Positions 16,388 to 25,073 of a DNA stretch of 64,000 nucleotides are shown here, piece by piece. The stretch is taken from positions 269,269 to 333,268 of the forward strand of contig CAJTPD010000002.1 in assembly GCA_910578105.1 (NCBI GenBank), read 5' to 3'. Made by a program: the position numbers and the translations under genes. The notes below the pieces were generated by a model. It saw nothing but the letters and a program-made list of their open reading frames with translations. It had not been told where the DNA came from and did not search any database. The stretch's first letter is position 1. Every line of letters begins with the position of its first letter. The stretch is from an uncultured Odoribacter sp. (GTDB lineage Bacteria > Bacteroidota > Bacteroidia > Bacteroidales > Marinifilaceae).

Positions 16388-18187
16388 TTATAAATTTTTT
16401 AAGCACATTATAAACCGGTTATTGTCTTTTGTATCTCTGATGGCTATCCGGATATAATTTTTTCCTTTAAAAGCCTGTTTGGTTGCACAATCTTTGATTA
16501 AGATGTTTTGTGCCAGCAATTTTTCCGTCAGTTCTGTAGAAGTATATTTATCCGTGATTTCACAAAGAAAATAGTTCGCTTCGGAAGGAATAACCTTCAG
16601 CCAGGGAATGGTCTCCAGTTCTGTTCTGAAACGTTTTCTTTCTGCAATGAATTGCTGACATGCCTGATGGTAAACCGATTCATATTTTCCGTAAATTTGC
16701 ATGTAGAATTCTGCAAAAGAGTTGATATTCCAGATTGCAACCTCTTGTTTGAGCCGTTCTATGAGCAGCGTATCAGACGAGGCCATGATTCCTAATCTCA
16801 ATCCGGGCACTCCGTATGATTTTGAGATGGATTTGATAATTACCAGATGCCTGTATTTTTCCAGAATGTCATTCCGGAGCAGAGAATTTCCGGTTGAACC
16901 GGTGCTAAAGTCCACGAATGATTCGTCAAGAACCAGCGTAATATTTCTTTGGGCTGTCCATTTGCAGAGCAGAAACAAATCTTCCAATGGTATAAAATTT
17001 CCTGAAGGATTATCCGGATTCACTAGTAATAGGTGACTGATATTTTTGTCTGCGAACCATTCTGTCAAATCTTTGGCTGAATAGGAGAAGTCCGGATTGT
17101 CCGGACGGAACGGGATGATAGAATCTGGTTTTCGTCGGTTGGGATATTCCTCAAAAGTAGGATAAGTGATACCGATTTTTCCTTCTGATATTTCCATCAG
17201 GCCTTTGATTAGTTCCGCAGCTCCGTTTCCGACGACAATGTATTCCGGACGAAGATTGAAATTTTTTGCTGCCAGCAGACTATTTACTTTCATTCCGGAT
17301 GGATATTGAGTAATCAGTCGTTCAAAGTTGGCTTTGATTTCTGCCAATAGTTTTGAATTCGGGAAATAGGGGTTTACCAGATAACAATAATCCAGGATGT
17401 GCGGATAACGCCAGTAACCTCCGTAACGGGATGCTATTTTTTTTAAAGGATTCTCTGCAAAAATAGATTCTGCAATGTCAAGGTCCTGAATATCATCAAT
17501 TTCATACCATGATTCATTAGAAAGCCGGAGGGCTTTGAGTTCAGGTTTGTCCAATAATGTGATTACACGCAACACTTGTTCGTAATATTCGTTGTTTCCC
17601 AATGCTTTGCAATAAGCTTCCAGGAAAGGCACATAGTGTGACGTTGAAAAATGCTTGCTGAATTTGTAAATATTTACTGTTTTATAGTAAAAAGGAATTT
17701 CTTCGAATGAGAATTGCCGGGGAGTAATGAAATGTGTTATGTTGTCTTCATCGTCAAGGGTAACTGCTGTTCCGTCCATCCAGCTTTCAAATTTGGCTAC
17801 TAATGCCAGACTGGGATAAGGGTGTTGTATCAGCCGGTCCAGAACGGCATTTTCGAATATCAAATCAGACTCCAGCAATATGGTGTCTTGTTCCTGCAGG
17901 TAATTTTTAGCCAGATATAAAGAATAGATGTTGTTTGTCTGGTCGTATACCGGATTTTCAACGTACAAGACAGGAACAGAAATATTTAAAGTAGCGATAT
18001 AATCTTTTAGTTTTTGACCTTGATAACCAATGACGATAATAATTCTTTCTAAGTGCTGGCATTCGAGTTGATGTAACATTCGTTCAATCAAGGTTGTTTC
18101 GTTGACCCGAACCATACATTTGGTGTTGTTTTGGGTCAGTTCACCAAGTCGTTTGCCCATTCCTGCGGCTAGTATGATGGCTTGCAT
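16388..18187 (-). CDS. Bifunctional nucleotidyltransferase / CobD-like PLP enzyme fusion
   Basis: The 599-residue protein joins two enzymes. Residues 1-240 are a LicC-like NTP transferase: IILAAGMGKRLGE with basic residues, and LLESDLIF with a metal aspartate. Residues 250-599 are a fold-type I PLP enzyme with YGGYWR, NPDNPSG, LVLDESF, and SISKSYGVPGLRLG; the lysine near residue 456 should bind PLP. The YGG-x-x-R start and the overall order resemble CobD (threonine-phosphate decarboxylase) more than HisC. A plausible product is a CDP-activated amino-alcohol phosphate, made by decarboxylation and then cytidylylation. The start is 18187, since the upstream frame start at 18214 lies in the promoter -7 box. 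Confidence 0.8.
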   Translation of the reverse strand: MQAIILAAGMGKRLGELTQNNTKCMVRVNETTLIERMLHQLECQHLERIIIVIGYQGQKLKDYIATLNISVPVLYVENPVYDQTNNIYSLYLAKNYLQEQDTILLESDLIFENAVLDRLIQHPYPSLALVAKFESWMDGTAVTLDDEDNITHFITPRQFSFEEIPFYYKTVNIYKFSKHFSTSHYVPFLEAYCKALGNNEYYEQVLRVITLLDKPELKALRLSNESWYEIDDIQDLDIAESIFAENPLKKIASRYGGYWRYPHILDYCYLVNPYFPNSKLLAEIKANFERLITQYPSGMKVNSLLAAKNFNLRPEYIVVGNGAAELIKGLMEISEGKIGITYPTFEEYPNRRKPDSIIPFRPDNPDFSYSAKDLTEWFADKNISHLLLVNPDNPSGNFIPLEDLFLLCKWTAQRNITLVLDESFVDFSTGSTGNSLLRNDILEKYRHLVIIKSISKSYGVPGLRLGIMASSDTLLIERLKQEVAIWNINSFAEFYMQIYGKYESVYHQACQQFIAERKRFRTELETIPWLKVIPSEANYFLCEITDKYTSTELTEKLLAQNILIKDCATKQAFKGKNYIRIAIRDTKDNNRFIMCLKNL

Positions 18188-18211
18188 GTTTGTGTTGATT
18201 ACCTGTTTTGG

Positions 18212-18243
18212 CAAAGATAGGATAATATTTTCCTTGTGCCAAA
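18212..18243 (-). promoter_or_regulatory. Promoter of the 13425-18187 operon
   Basis: Minus strand TTTG (18240-18243), 20 bases, TATCTTTG (18212-18219): both boxes match the Bacteroidota consensus exactly with ideal spacing. Transcription should begin near 18205, which fixes the fusion gene's start at the ATG at 18187. Confidence 0.8.
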
Positions 18244-18294
18244 AATACGGATTAAGGATTTCGGGATGAATACAGGACGGATTTCAGATACTTA

Positions 18295-18326
18295 TTTGGC
18301 AGTTTCGTTTGTAACCCTTATTTTTG
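18295..18326 (+). promoter_or_regulatory. Promoter of the yfhO-like gene
   Basis: TTTG (18295-18298), 20 bases, TATTTTTG (18319-18326): exact consensus and spacing. It is divergent from the operon promoter at 18212-18243, 51 bases away. Confidence 0.8.
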
Positions 18327-18365
18327 AAAAGTTTTTGTTTTATGTAATTGATTAGCTCTTAAAAT

Positions 18366-20864
18366 ATGAATACTGTTTCATTCATCTGGAAAAAAATCCG
18401 TCCGCATGTGTTGGTATGTTTATTTTTTTTAGTGATTGCACTGGTTTATTTTGCACCCAAGTTTCAAGGGATGCAGGTCCGGCAGGGGGATATTGAAAAG
18501 TATGTGGAGATGTCTCAGGAAGTGAGGGAGTATTATCAGAAAGAAGGGATAGGCTCTTCCTGGACGGGTTCCATGTTTTCAGGAATGCCGACTTATACTG
18601 TTTCTACGCAAGGCGGGCCGGTGAATTTTTTGAATTATCTGGAAATTCCGGTAAAAGCAATCGGAACAGGGGATGCCGGAGTTGTATTTTTTTCACTGGT
18701 CGGTTTTTATGTTTTAATGCTGATTTTTGGAGCTAATATTCCTGTAGCCATGTTGGGCGCATTGGCTTTTTCATTCTCTTCTTACAGCATCATTATTTTG
18801 CAGGCCGGCCACGTCACAAAAGCCTGGGTAATGGCTTATATGCCTTTGGTTGTATCTGGTTTTGTACTGGTATTGCGCCAGAAGTTTCTGACAGGCGGAT
18901 TGATTTTTGCCGCAACATTGGCTTTACAGATTAAGAATTATCATATTCAGATTTCCTATTATCTGGCTTTTTTTTGTTGTCTGATTTATCTGGGATATGT
19001 TGTTGTACATATCCGTAATAAAAATTGGAAACCGGTATATCTTTCTCTGCTTACCTTGGTTATAGCAGTTGTTGTGGCAGTGATGTGTAATCTGGGGACA
19101 TTGTATTCCAACCTTGAATTGTCAAAGGAAAGTATACGGGGAAAATCGGAATTGTCGCATCATGTGGACGGGAAAACGGATAAATCGAGCGGATTGGACA
19201 AAGATTACGCTTTTGCCTGGAGTTATGGTGTCGGAGAGACGTTCACTATGTTGATACCGAATTTTTATGGCGGGGAAAGCGGAGGATTATTGGATAAGAG
19301 TTCCAATCTGGGTCGGGTGTTGCAGGGTCAGGGACAACAGGTGCCTGATAAATTTCAATCATATACCTATTGGGGAGATAAACCTTTTACTTCCGGTCCG
19401 GTTTATTTGGGGGCTATTATTTGCATGCTGTTTGTATTTTCACTTTTTATCATAAAACATCCTTTGAAGTGGTGGATTGCCGGGGCTTCGTTATTTTTTA
19501 TTTTTATGAGCTGGGGACGGCATTTTGACGGCTTCAATACTTTTTTATTCCATTATTTACCCCTTTATAATAAATTCAGAACGGTGGAAATGGCATTGGT
19601 TATTCCGCAATTTGCATTCTGTTTGTTGGCAGGTTGGGGATTAATCGAATTGTACCGTGGGCAGAATGATAAAAAGTATTTGTTGAAATCTCTTTATTAT
19701 GCGGTGGGGATAACCGGAGGATTATGTTTGTTTTTTGCTCTGTTTGCCCCGTTGAGTTTTCATTCTTTGTATGACGCCCAATATCAGATGCCGGACTGGT
19801 ATATGAATGCCTTGGTTGCCGACCGGGAAAGTTTGTTAAGGGCTGATGCTTTCCGGTCATTGATTTTTATTCTTTTGGGAGGAGGCTGTGTATACTTTTT
19901 TATCCGTTCTGCGAAACCTTCCCGGTATTTGTTTTATGTATTGGCAGGCTTGGTACTCATTGATTTGTGGGGAGTGGATAAACGCTATTTGAATGAATCA
20001 CACTTTGTAAAACCGAATGTTACTAAACAGTTGCATGCTCCGACGGCTGCCGACCGGGCTATCTTGCAGGACCGGGATGTGTCTTACCGGGTATTGACAC
20101 TGGCTGAGCCGTTTAATAACAGTTCGGTATCTTATTATCACAAGAGTATCGGCGGATACAATGCAGCAAAATTACGTCGTTATCAGGATTTGATAGAATT
20201 AAAACTGGAGCCGGAAATTGCTCTGATAAAAGAAAGATTGGCTAAGGCGACGACATTGGCTGATGCCGGAAGGGTTTTTGAGTCCACCCCTGTTTTAAAT
20301 ATGCTGAATATGCGCTATCTGATTCTTAATCCGTCATATGCTCCTGTAAGAAATCCGTATGCTTACGGGAATGCCTGGTTTGTTCCGGCTGTGGAAATCG
20401 TCGAAAATGCAGATGAGGAAATGTCGGAGTTGCAGAAAGCAGAGCCGCGTCAGATTGCTTTGGTGGATAAACGGTTTCAGTCGTTGATTAGCAAACGCCA
20501 ATGGAATATAGATTCTACGGCAGAAATAAAACTGGTTACGTATAAGCCCGATCGTTTGGAATATAAATACCGTTCATCAGAGCCGGGAGTGATTGTGTTT
20601 TCCGAAGTTTTTTATCCGCACGGCTGGAAAGCTGCCATTGACGGCCGGGAGGCTCCGCATTTCCGGACTAACTGGATTCTGAGAGGTATGGAAGTTCCGG
20701 CAGGAGAGCATACTATTTCTTTCCGGTTTGAGCCTGACGGGTATCTCGCCGGCAGATGGGTTGCCACTGTTTGTTCTGCTTTGCTGGTACTGGCCTTGTT
20801 GTTTTTCCTGTTCCGTTATATCCGGAATGAGGTGAAAACTTTGAAAGACGAATCAGGAGTTTAA
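18366..20864 (+). CDS. YfhO-family multipass membrane protein
   Basis: The 832-residue protein has an N-terminal membrane helix, then a loop with GSSWTGSMFSGMPTYT, many membrane helices through residue 540, and a large extracytoplasmic domain ending in a final helix and short basic tail. YfhO proteins belong to the GT-C-like membrane group and are linked to glycan or lipoteichoic acid glycosylation in Gram-positives. Bacteroidota members have no settled function. It has its own strong promoter. Its stop overlaps by 12 bases the end of the convergent gene at 20853. Confidence 0.87.
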   Translation: MNTVSFIWKKIRPHVLVCLFFLVIALVYFAPKFQGMQVRQGDIEKYVEMSQEVREYYQKEGIGSSWTGSMFSGMPTYTVSTQGGPVNFLNYLEIPVKAIGTGDAGVVFFSLVGFYVLMLIFGANIPVAMLGALAFSFSSYSIIILQAGHVTKAWVMAYMPLVVSGFVLVLRQKFLTGGLIFAATLALQIKNYHIQISYYLAFFCCLIYLGYVVVHIRNKNWKPVYLSLLTLVIAVVVAVMCNLGTLYSNLELSKESIRGKSELSHHVDGKTDKSSGLDKDYAFAWSYGVGETFTMLIPNFYGGESGGLLDKSSNLGRVLQGQGQQVPDKFQSYTYWGDKPFTSGPVYLGAIICMLFVFSLFIIKHPLKWWIAGASLFFIFMSWGRHFDGFNTFLFHYLPLYNKFRTVEMALVIPQFAFCLLAGWGLIELYRGQNDKKYLLKSLYYAVGITGGLCLFFALFAPLSFHSLYDAQYQMPDWYMNALVADRESLLRADAFRSLIFILLGGGCVYFFIRSAKPSRYLFYVLAGLVLIDLWGVDKRYLNESHFVKPNVTKQLHAPTAADRAILQDRDVSYRVLTLAEPFNNSSVSYYHKSIGGYNAAKLRRYQDLIELKLEPEIALIKERLAKATTLADAGRVFESTPVLNMLNMRYLILNPSYAPVRNPYAYGNAWFVPAVEIVENADEEMSELQKAEPRQIALVDKRFQSLISKRQWNIDSTAEIKLVTYKPDRLEYKYRSSEPGVIVFSEVFYPHGWKAAIDGREAPHFRTNWILRGMEVPAGEHTISFRFEPDGYLAGRWVATVCSALLVLALLFFLFRYIRNEVKTLKDESGV

Positions 20865-21776
20865 AATCATCTGTAAAAATGTGTCTTTACGTTCCATCTG
20901 TTCGGGTGTGAGTTTGTAGGTTAATTTGTGAACAGGGGACATTGTCTTAATTTGTTCCCAGCGTTTTTCATTAAAAGGGTCGGTTAATTCAAATGATAAC
21001 GTATGGGGTTCTACATTGCTGAAATAGGGAACAGCTTTCCATTGTTCTGCCAGGCGGGGAATCGTATTAATGGCTATTGCAAAAAGGAAATGAAAAATGA
21101 AATAATGTTTCAGGTAATTTTCGCGTTTCCAGTATTCCAATAGAAGCTCTTTTGTCCGGACAATGATTTCGTTATCGGGTTTTGCTGCAATGAACCAATT
21201 GGAAGCTTTTATTTTTCCCGGGCTTAAATAAGAACTTTTATAGCAAAACAGGGGTGCTTTCAGGATATAATCAGGAAGTGGTGCGGTCAGGTATACTGTT
21301 GCGTCTATCCATATACCTCCGTATTGAGCCAGCAGAAAAATTCTTAATAAATCAGAGTAATGGGTATTAAAAATGATACCTTTTGACTTTTTCTTTTGTA
21401 TATATCCGGGAAATGTAACATATCGGGAAATATTCTTTTCTGTAATCAGAATTACTTCCCGGCCTGCAGCATGCTGCCGGACAGATGCAATACATTTTTT
21501 TACTAATGCGGGGGCGTTTTCTTCTCCTTGCAACCATGCCATCCAGATTTTATCAGGATAAGGATTTTGAATGTCTGTCCTTTCCTGAAAAGGCCTGTTT
21601 AAAACGTCCGTATATTTTTTCTTTAAATAAGTATAGGTTTTATATTCCCACTGTAAGTTGAGTATATTTTCATCCCGGAGTAAGTGGAATCTTTGTATTT
21701 TCTTCCAAGCTTCGTGAAAACTGTAACGAAATCCTTTTTTTTTCAGTATGTCCCGATAGGTGGCAAGTGAGCGCAT
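20853..21776 (-). CDS. Capsular polysaccharide synthesis-type glycosyltransferase
   Basis: The 307-residue protein has the sequence KIWMAWLQGEENAPALVKKC and, near residue 150, YSDLLRIFLLAQYGGIWIDA, the acceptor/metal site pattern of the Caps_synth and GT32-like transferases, where the DA replaces a DxD. It likely transfers a sugar during capsule or LPS assembly. It is the second gene on the minus strand after the GT2 at 22770, 82 bases downstream, so it may share that transcript. Confidence 0.8.
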   Translation of the reverse strand: MRSLATYRDILKKKGFRYSFHEAWKKIQRFHLLRDENILNLQWEYKTYTYLKKKYTDVLNRPFQERTDIQNPYPDKIWMAWLQGEENAPALVKKCIASVRQHAAGREVILITEKNISRYVTFPGYIQKKKSKGIIFNTHYSDLLRIFLLAQYGGIWIDATVYLTAPLPDYILKAPLFCYKSSYLSPGKIKASNWFIAAKPDNEIIVRTKELLLEYWKRENYLKHYFIFHFLFAIAINTIPRLAEQWKAVPYFSNVEPHTLSFELTDPFNEKRWEQIKTMSPVHKLTYKLTPEQMERKDTFLQMILNS

Positions 21777-21858
21777 ATAAATGAATTTTTAGATACAATT
21801 TAAACGGACGTTTTTAGTTGCTAAGTTTTTGTGAATGATTTAATGGTTTCTTTTCGTG

Positions 21859-22770
21859 TTATTTATTGCAGATTAATCCTTTACTGACAAACCACCGGAA
21901 GTAGAGGAGAACTTTACCTTTCCGGGTTTTGCAACGAAAGAGATAGCTGATATACAGAATAAGTGAAGCACCCCATTTGATTCCTTCTGAAAATAACCGT
22001 TTCAGATAGGCGGAACGTGAAATTTTTAACGTTCTCAGCCGTTCGCTTTTTCCTATACCCAGGGCCATTTGTCTGATATATTCCCGGGTAGTTCTTTTTC
22101 CCGGGATGACATGCAGAACTTCGATGTCCGGGAAATAATAGAGCCGGGCGTTCTGACTTTTCATCCGGTTAAAGATATCTTTTTCTTCGCCGCCCATCAG
22201 ATTGCCTTTGTTCCGGCCCAAGGCAGTATTAAATCCTGTTCCGGGAATGGCAGACCGGCGAAAACCCATATTAGCACCGATGGGATAGGAATGGCCTTTA
22301 AACAGACATACTTTGTTGCCTTTGTCGATGGCCGAGACCCAGGAATAGGTCCATTTGCTCATCCATTCCGGAATTTGGCCGTTTTCATAAAAAGGGGTGA
22401 TTTTTCCTCCGAAAGCGGCAGCATCCGGATGATTTTTCAAATACAGAACTAAGCGATGCAGGTAGTTTTTTTGCATAAAAGCATCGTCGTCCAGAAAGAG
22501 AAGGATTTCTCCCTGGGCTTCCTGTATGCCCCTGTTGCGGGCAAAAGAAAGACCTTGCTGAGTTTCCGTGAAATAATGAAAATTTAAGTCTGCGAAATTG
22601 CAGGAAAATCTTTGGCATTCTGCTGCGGTTTGGTCAGTACTGTTGTTATCAATCAGGATAATTTCATATCTCTCTGACGGAAATCCGTTGCAGGCGATAT
22701 GTTCCAGTGTCTGATAAATGTATTTATCCCGGTTATAAGTACAGATAATGACAGAAACTTCTATAGACAT
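21859..22770 (-). CDS. Glycosyltransferase family 2
   Basis: The 303-residue protein has a GT-A core: EVSVIICTYNRDKYIYQTLE and the acidic LLFLDDDAFM near residue 95, then a conserved GGEEKDIFNRM segment typical of chain-elongating GT2 enzymes. Translation is taken from the ATG at 22770 (MSIEVSVIICTYN) because a near-consensus promoter (-7 at 22791-22798) lies just upstream, inside the longer frame that starts at 22821. It is divergent from the GT4 gene at 22899. Confidence 0.87.
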   Translation of the reverse strand: MSIEVSVIICTYNRDKYIYQTLEHIACNGFPSERYEIILIDNNSTDQTAAECQRFSCNFADLNFHYFTETQQGLSFARNRGIQEAQGEILLFLDDDAFMQKNYLHRLVLYLKNHPDAAAFGGKITPFYENGQIPEWMSKWTYSWVSAIDKGNKVCLFKGHSYPIGANMGFRRSAIPGTGFNTALGRNKGNLMGGEEKDIFNRMKSQNARLYYFPDIEVLHVIPGKRTTREYIRQMALGIGKSERLRTLKISRSAYLKRLFSEGIKWGASLILYISYLFRCKTRKGKVLLYFRWFVSKGLICNK

Positions 22771-22790
22771 ATACAGCATTTTAACCTTTA

Positions 22791-22822
22791 CAAAGGTAAC
22801 ATACTCCCCTGATAATATCAAT
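22791..22822 (-). promoter_or_regulatory. Promoter of the minus-strand GT2 gene
   Basis: Minus strand ATTG (22819-22822), 20 bases, TACCTTTG (22791-22798): the -7 is exact and the -33 has one mismatch. Confidence 0.6.
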
Positions 22823-22845
22823 ATTACCCGATATTTTTGTTTTTT

Positions 22846-22878
22846 ATTGTTGCTAATCGGGATAATTTAATAATTTTG
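22846..22878 (+). promoter_or_regulatory. Promoter of the GT4-heptose operon
   Basis: ATTG (22846-22849), 21 bases, TAATTTTG (22871-22878); the -7 is exact, the -33 is one base off TTTG. It lies 20 bases before the ATG at 22899. Confidence 0.6.
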
Positions 22879-22898
22879 AACAACAAATTGTTCGGGGA

Positions 22899-24047
22899 AT
22901 GAAAATAGTAATTTTAGGGACTGCCCATCCATACCGGGGGGGATTGGCTGCTATGAATGAAAGGTTAGCGCGTGAATTGACGGAACGGGGGGATGAAGTG
23001 GTGATATATAATTTTACACTTCAGTATCCGGGTTTTTTATTTCCCGGCAAATCGCAATATACCGATGAGCCTGCTCCTCAGGGTTTGCGGATTATCCGGA
23101 AAATAAATTCTGTAAACCCTTTCAATTGGCTGAAGGTGGGCAGAGAATTGAGAAAAATATGTCCTGATTTAATCATAGTAAAATACTGGTTGCCTTTTAT
23201 GGGGCCGGCTTTGGGGACAATAGTCCGTCTGGCCCGCCGGAATCGTCATACCCGGGTCATCTGTATTGCAGATAATATGATTCCTCATGAGAAACGCCCG
23301 GGCGACCGTCTGTTTACCAAATATTTTACCAAAGGAGTGGACGGGTATATTGCTATGTCGCATGAGGTTTATGCGGATATAGAAAAGTTAGTGGCTCATC
23401 CTCTCCGGCGTTTTACCCCGCATCCTATATATGACCATTACGGAGAGGTTATGCCCCGGGAAGAAGCTTTGAAACTTTTGCAGTTGGACCCGGATTACCG
23501 TTATTTGTTGTTTTTCGGATTTATCCGTGATTATAAGGGATTGGATTGGCTGATTCGGGCTATGGCAGAGCCACAGTTGAAAGACAGGCAAATACGTTTA
23601 ATTGTTGCCGGAGAATTCTATTCGGATAGCGAACCTTATCTGAAATTAATCTGTGAGCTGGGGTTGGAAGAAAAGGTTATTTTGCATACGGATTACATTC
23701 CTGATGTCCTGATTAACCGTTATTTCGGAGCAGCCGATCTGGTGGTGCAGCCTTATAAAACGGCAACCCAAAGCGGAGTGACTCAGATTGGTTATCATTT
23801 CAACAAGGCGATGCTGGTGACGGATGTAGGGGGCTTGGGGGAAATTGTTGCTAACGGAAAATCGGGATATGTTGTGAAACCTGAAGTGTCTGCCATTGCC
23901 GAAGCCATTGCCGATTTTTATGACCGGGAACGGCAGACGGATTTTGAAAAAGAAACGGTGAAATTGAAAGGGCAGTTTTCGTGGTCTAAGATGACCGATG
24001 TGATGATGGAACTTTATGCGGATATTAATTCTAAAAACGAGTCATGA
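22899..24047 (+). CDS. Glycosyltransferase family 4 (GT-B fold)
   Basis: The 382-residue protein starts MKIVILGTAHPYRGGLAAMN and has GT4 landmarks: FFGFIRDYKGLDWLIRA and LIVAGEFYSD in the C-terminal half. The usual E-x7-E is partly diverged (VVQPYKTATQSGVTQIGYHF). It is the first gene of a four-gene run that ends with heptose-nucleotide enzymes, so GDP-heptose is a reasonable donor. Its stop overlaps the hddA start (ATGA). Confidence 0.85.
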   Translation: MKIVILGTAHPYRGGLAAMNERLARELTERGDEVVIYNFTLQYPGFLFPGKSQYTDEPAPQGLRIIRKINSVNPFNWLKVGRELRKICPDLIIVKYWLPFMGPALGTIVRLARRNRHTRVICIADNMIPHEKRPGDRLFTKYFTKGVDGYIAMSHEVYADIEKLVAHPLRRFTPHPIYDHYGEVMPREEALKLLQLDPDYRYLLFFGFIRDYKGLDWLIRAMAEPQLKDRQIRLIVAGEFYSDSEPYLKLICELGLEEKVILHTDYIPDVLINRYFGAADLVVQPYKTATQSGVTQIGYHFNKAMLVTDVGGLGEIVANGKSGYVVKPEVSAIAEAIADFYDRERQTDFEKETVKLKGQFSWSKMTDVMMELYADINSKNES

Positions 24048-25072
24048 TAGTCAGAAGTAAAGCACCTTTGCGCCTTGGGCTTGCAGGAGGAGGCAGTGAT
24101 GTATCCCCTTATAGCGATATGTTCGGAGGGTTGGTTCTTAATGCTACGATTAATTTATATGCTTATTGTACGATTGAAGAAACCAATGATGCAAAAATCC
24201 GGATTTGCGCCAGCGACCTGCAACAATGTGAAGAGTATGATTCGTGCCGGGAGTTGCCGGTTTCCGGACAATTGGATTTACATAAAGGGGTATACAACAG
24301 AGTAATCCGGGAATTTGGTTTAGGTTGTCAGTCTTTTCGTATGACCACCTATTCAGATGCTCCTCCGGGAAGTGGTTTAGGTTCGTCTTCGACCATGGTG
24401 GTGGCTATATTGAAGGCTTTTGTGGAGTGGTTTAATTTGCCGATGGGGGATTATGAAATTGCCAGAATGGCATATGAGGTGGAACGCCTGGATTTGAAAT
24501 TCAGCGGAGGGAAACAGGACCAGTATGCGGCTGCTTTCGGGGGTTTTAACTTTATGGAATTTTTGCCGGATGACCATGTAATTGTTAATCCGTTGCGTGT
24601 GAAGCGTTGGATTATAGACGAACTGGAAACCAACATTTTGTTGTATTATACCGGAGCTTCCCGGTTGTCGGCAGAGATTATTGACGAACAGCGTAAAAAT
24701 ACATCGGGGGGAAATCAGACGGCTATAGAAGCTATGCACCATATAAAACAAAGTGCGGTGGAGATGAAAGAGGCCCTTTTGAGAGGGGATATAGGGAGAT
24801 TTGCCGACATTTTGGGCAGGGCATGGGAGAATAAAAAGAAGATGGCTTCGCCTATAACAAATGCGTATATAGACAAAGCTTTCCGGGTGGCAAAGGAGGC
24901 CGGGGCTGTGACGGGAAAGGTTTCCGGTGCAGGGGGCGGCGGATTTATTATTTTTATAGTGGAACCCACCAGACGGTTGAATGTGGTCAGGGCATTGAAT
25001 GAGTTGGATGGACGGGTGGTAGATTTTCAATTCAGTGAAGGCGGAACTCATGGGTGGAAAATATATAAATGA
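24044..25072 (+). CDS. hddA: D-glycero-alpha-D-manno-heptose 7-phosphate kinase
   Basis: The 342-residue GHMP kinase has LRLGLAGGGSDVSPYSD at the N-terminus, PPGSGLGSSSTMVVA as the ATP-binding loop and SGAGGGGFIIF near the C-terminus. These fit HddA, which phosphorylates heptose 7-phosphate at C1 in the GDP-heptose branch. The neighbours gmhA and hddC support this over the L-fucose kinase alternative. It overlaps the GT4 gene by four bases and lies one base before gmhA. Confidence 0.88.
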   Translation: MIVRSKAPLRLGLAGGGSDVSPYSDMFGGLVLNATINLYAYCTIEETNDAKIRICASDLQQCEEYDSCRELPVSGQLDLHKGVYNRVIREFGLGCQSFRMTTYSDAPPGSGLGSSSTMVVAILKAFVEWFNLPMGDYEIARMAYEVERLDLKFSGGKQDQYAAAFGGFNFMEFLPDDHVIVNPLRVKRWIIDELETNILLYYTGASRLSAEIIDEQRKNTSGGNQTAIEAMHHIKQSAVEMKEALLRGDIGRFADILGRAWENKKKMASPITNAYIDKAFRVAKEAGAVTGKVSGAGGGGFIIFIVEPTRRLNVVRALNELDGRVVDFQFSEGGTHGWKIYK

Positions 25073-25073
25073 T

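Noticed and set aside
13425..18187. Phosphonate (2-aminoethylphosphonate) pathway for the fusion operon
   Set aside because: No PEP mutase or phosphonopyruvate decarboxylase is in the window, and the PLP domain resembles CobD rather than AEP transaminase. It remains a minor alternative.
22878..22893. Leader hairpin before the GT4 gene
   Set aside because: The GAACAA/TTGTTC stem is only six pairs, AT-rich, and overlaps the promoter; too weak to call.
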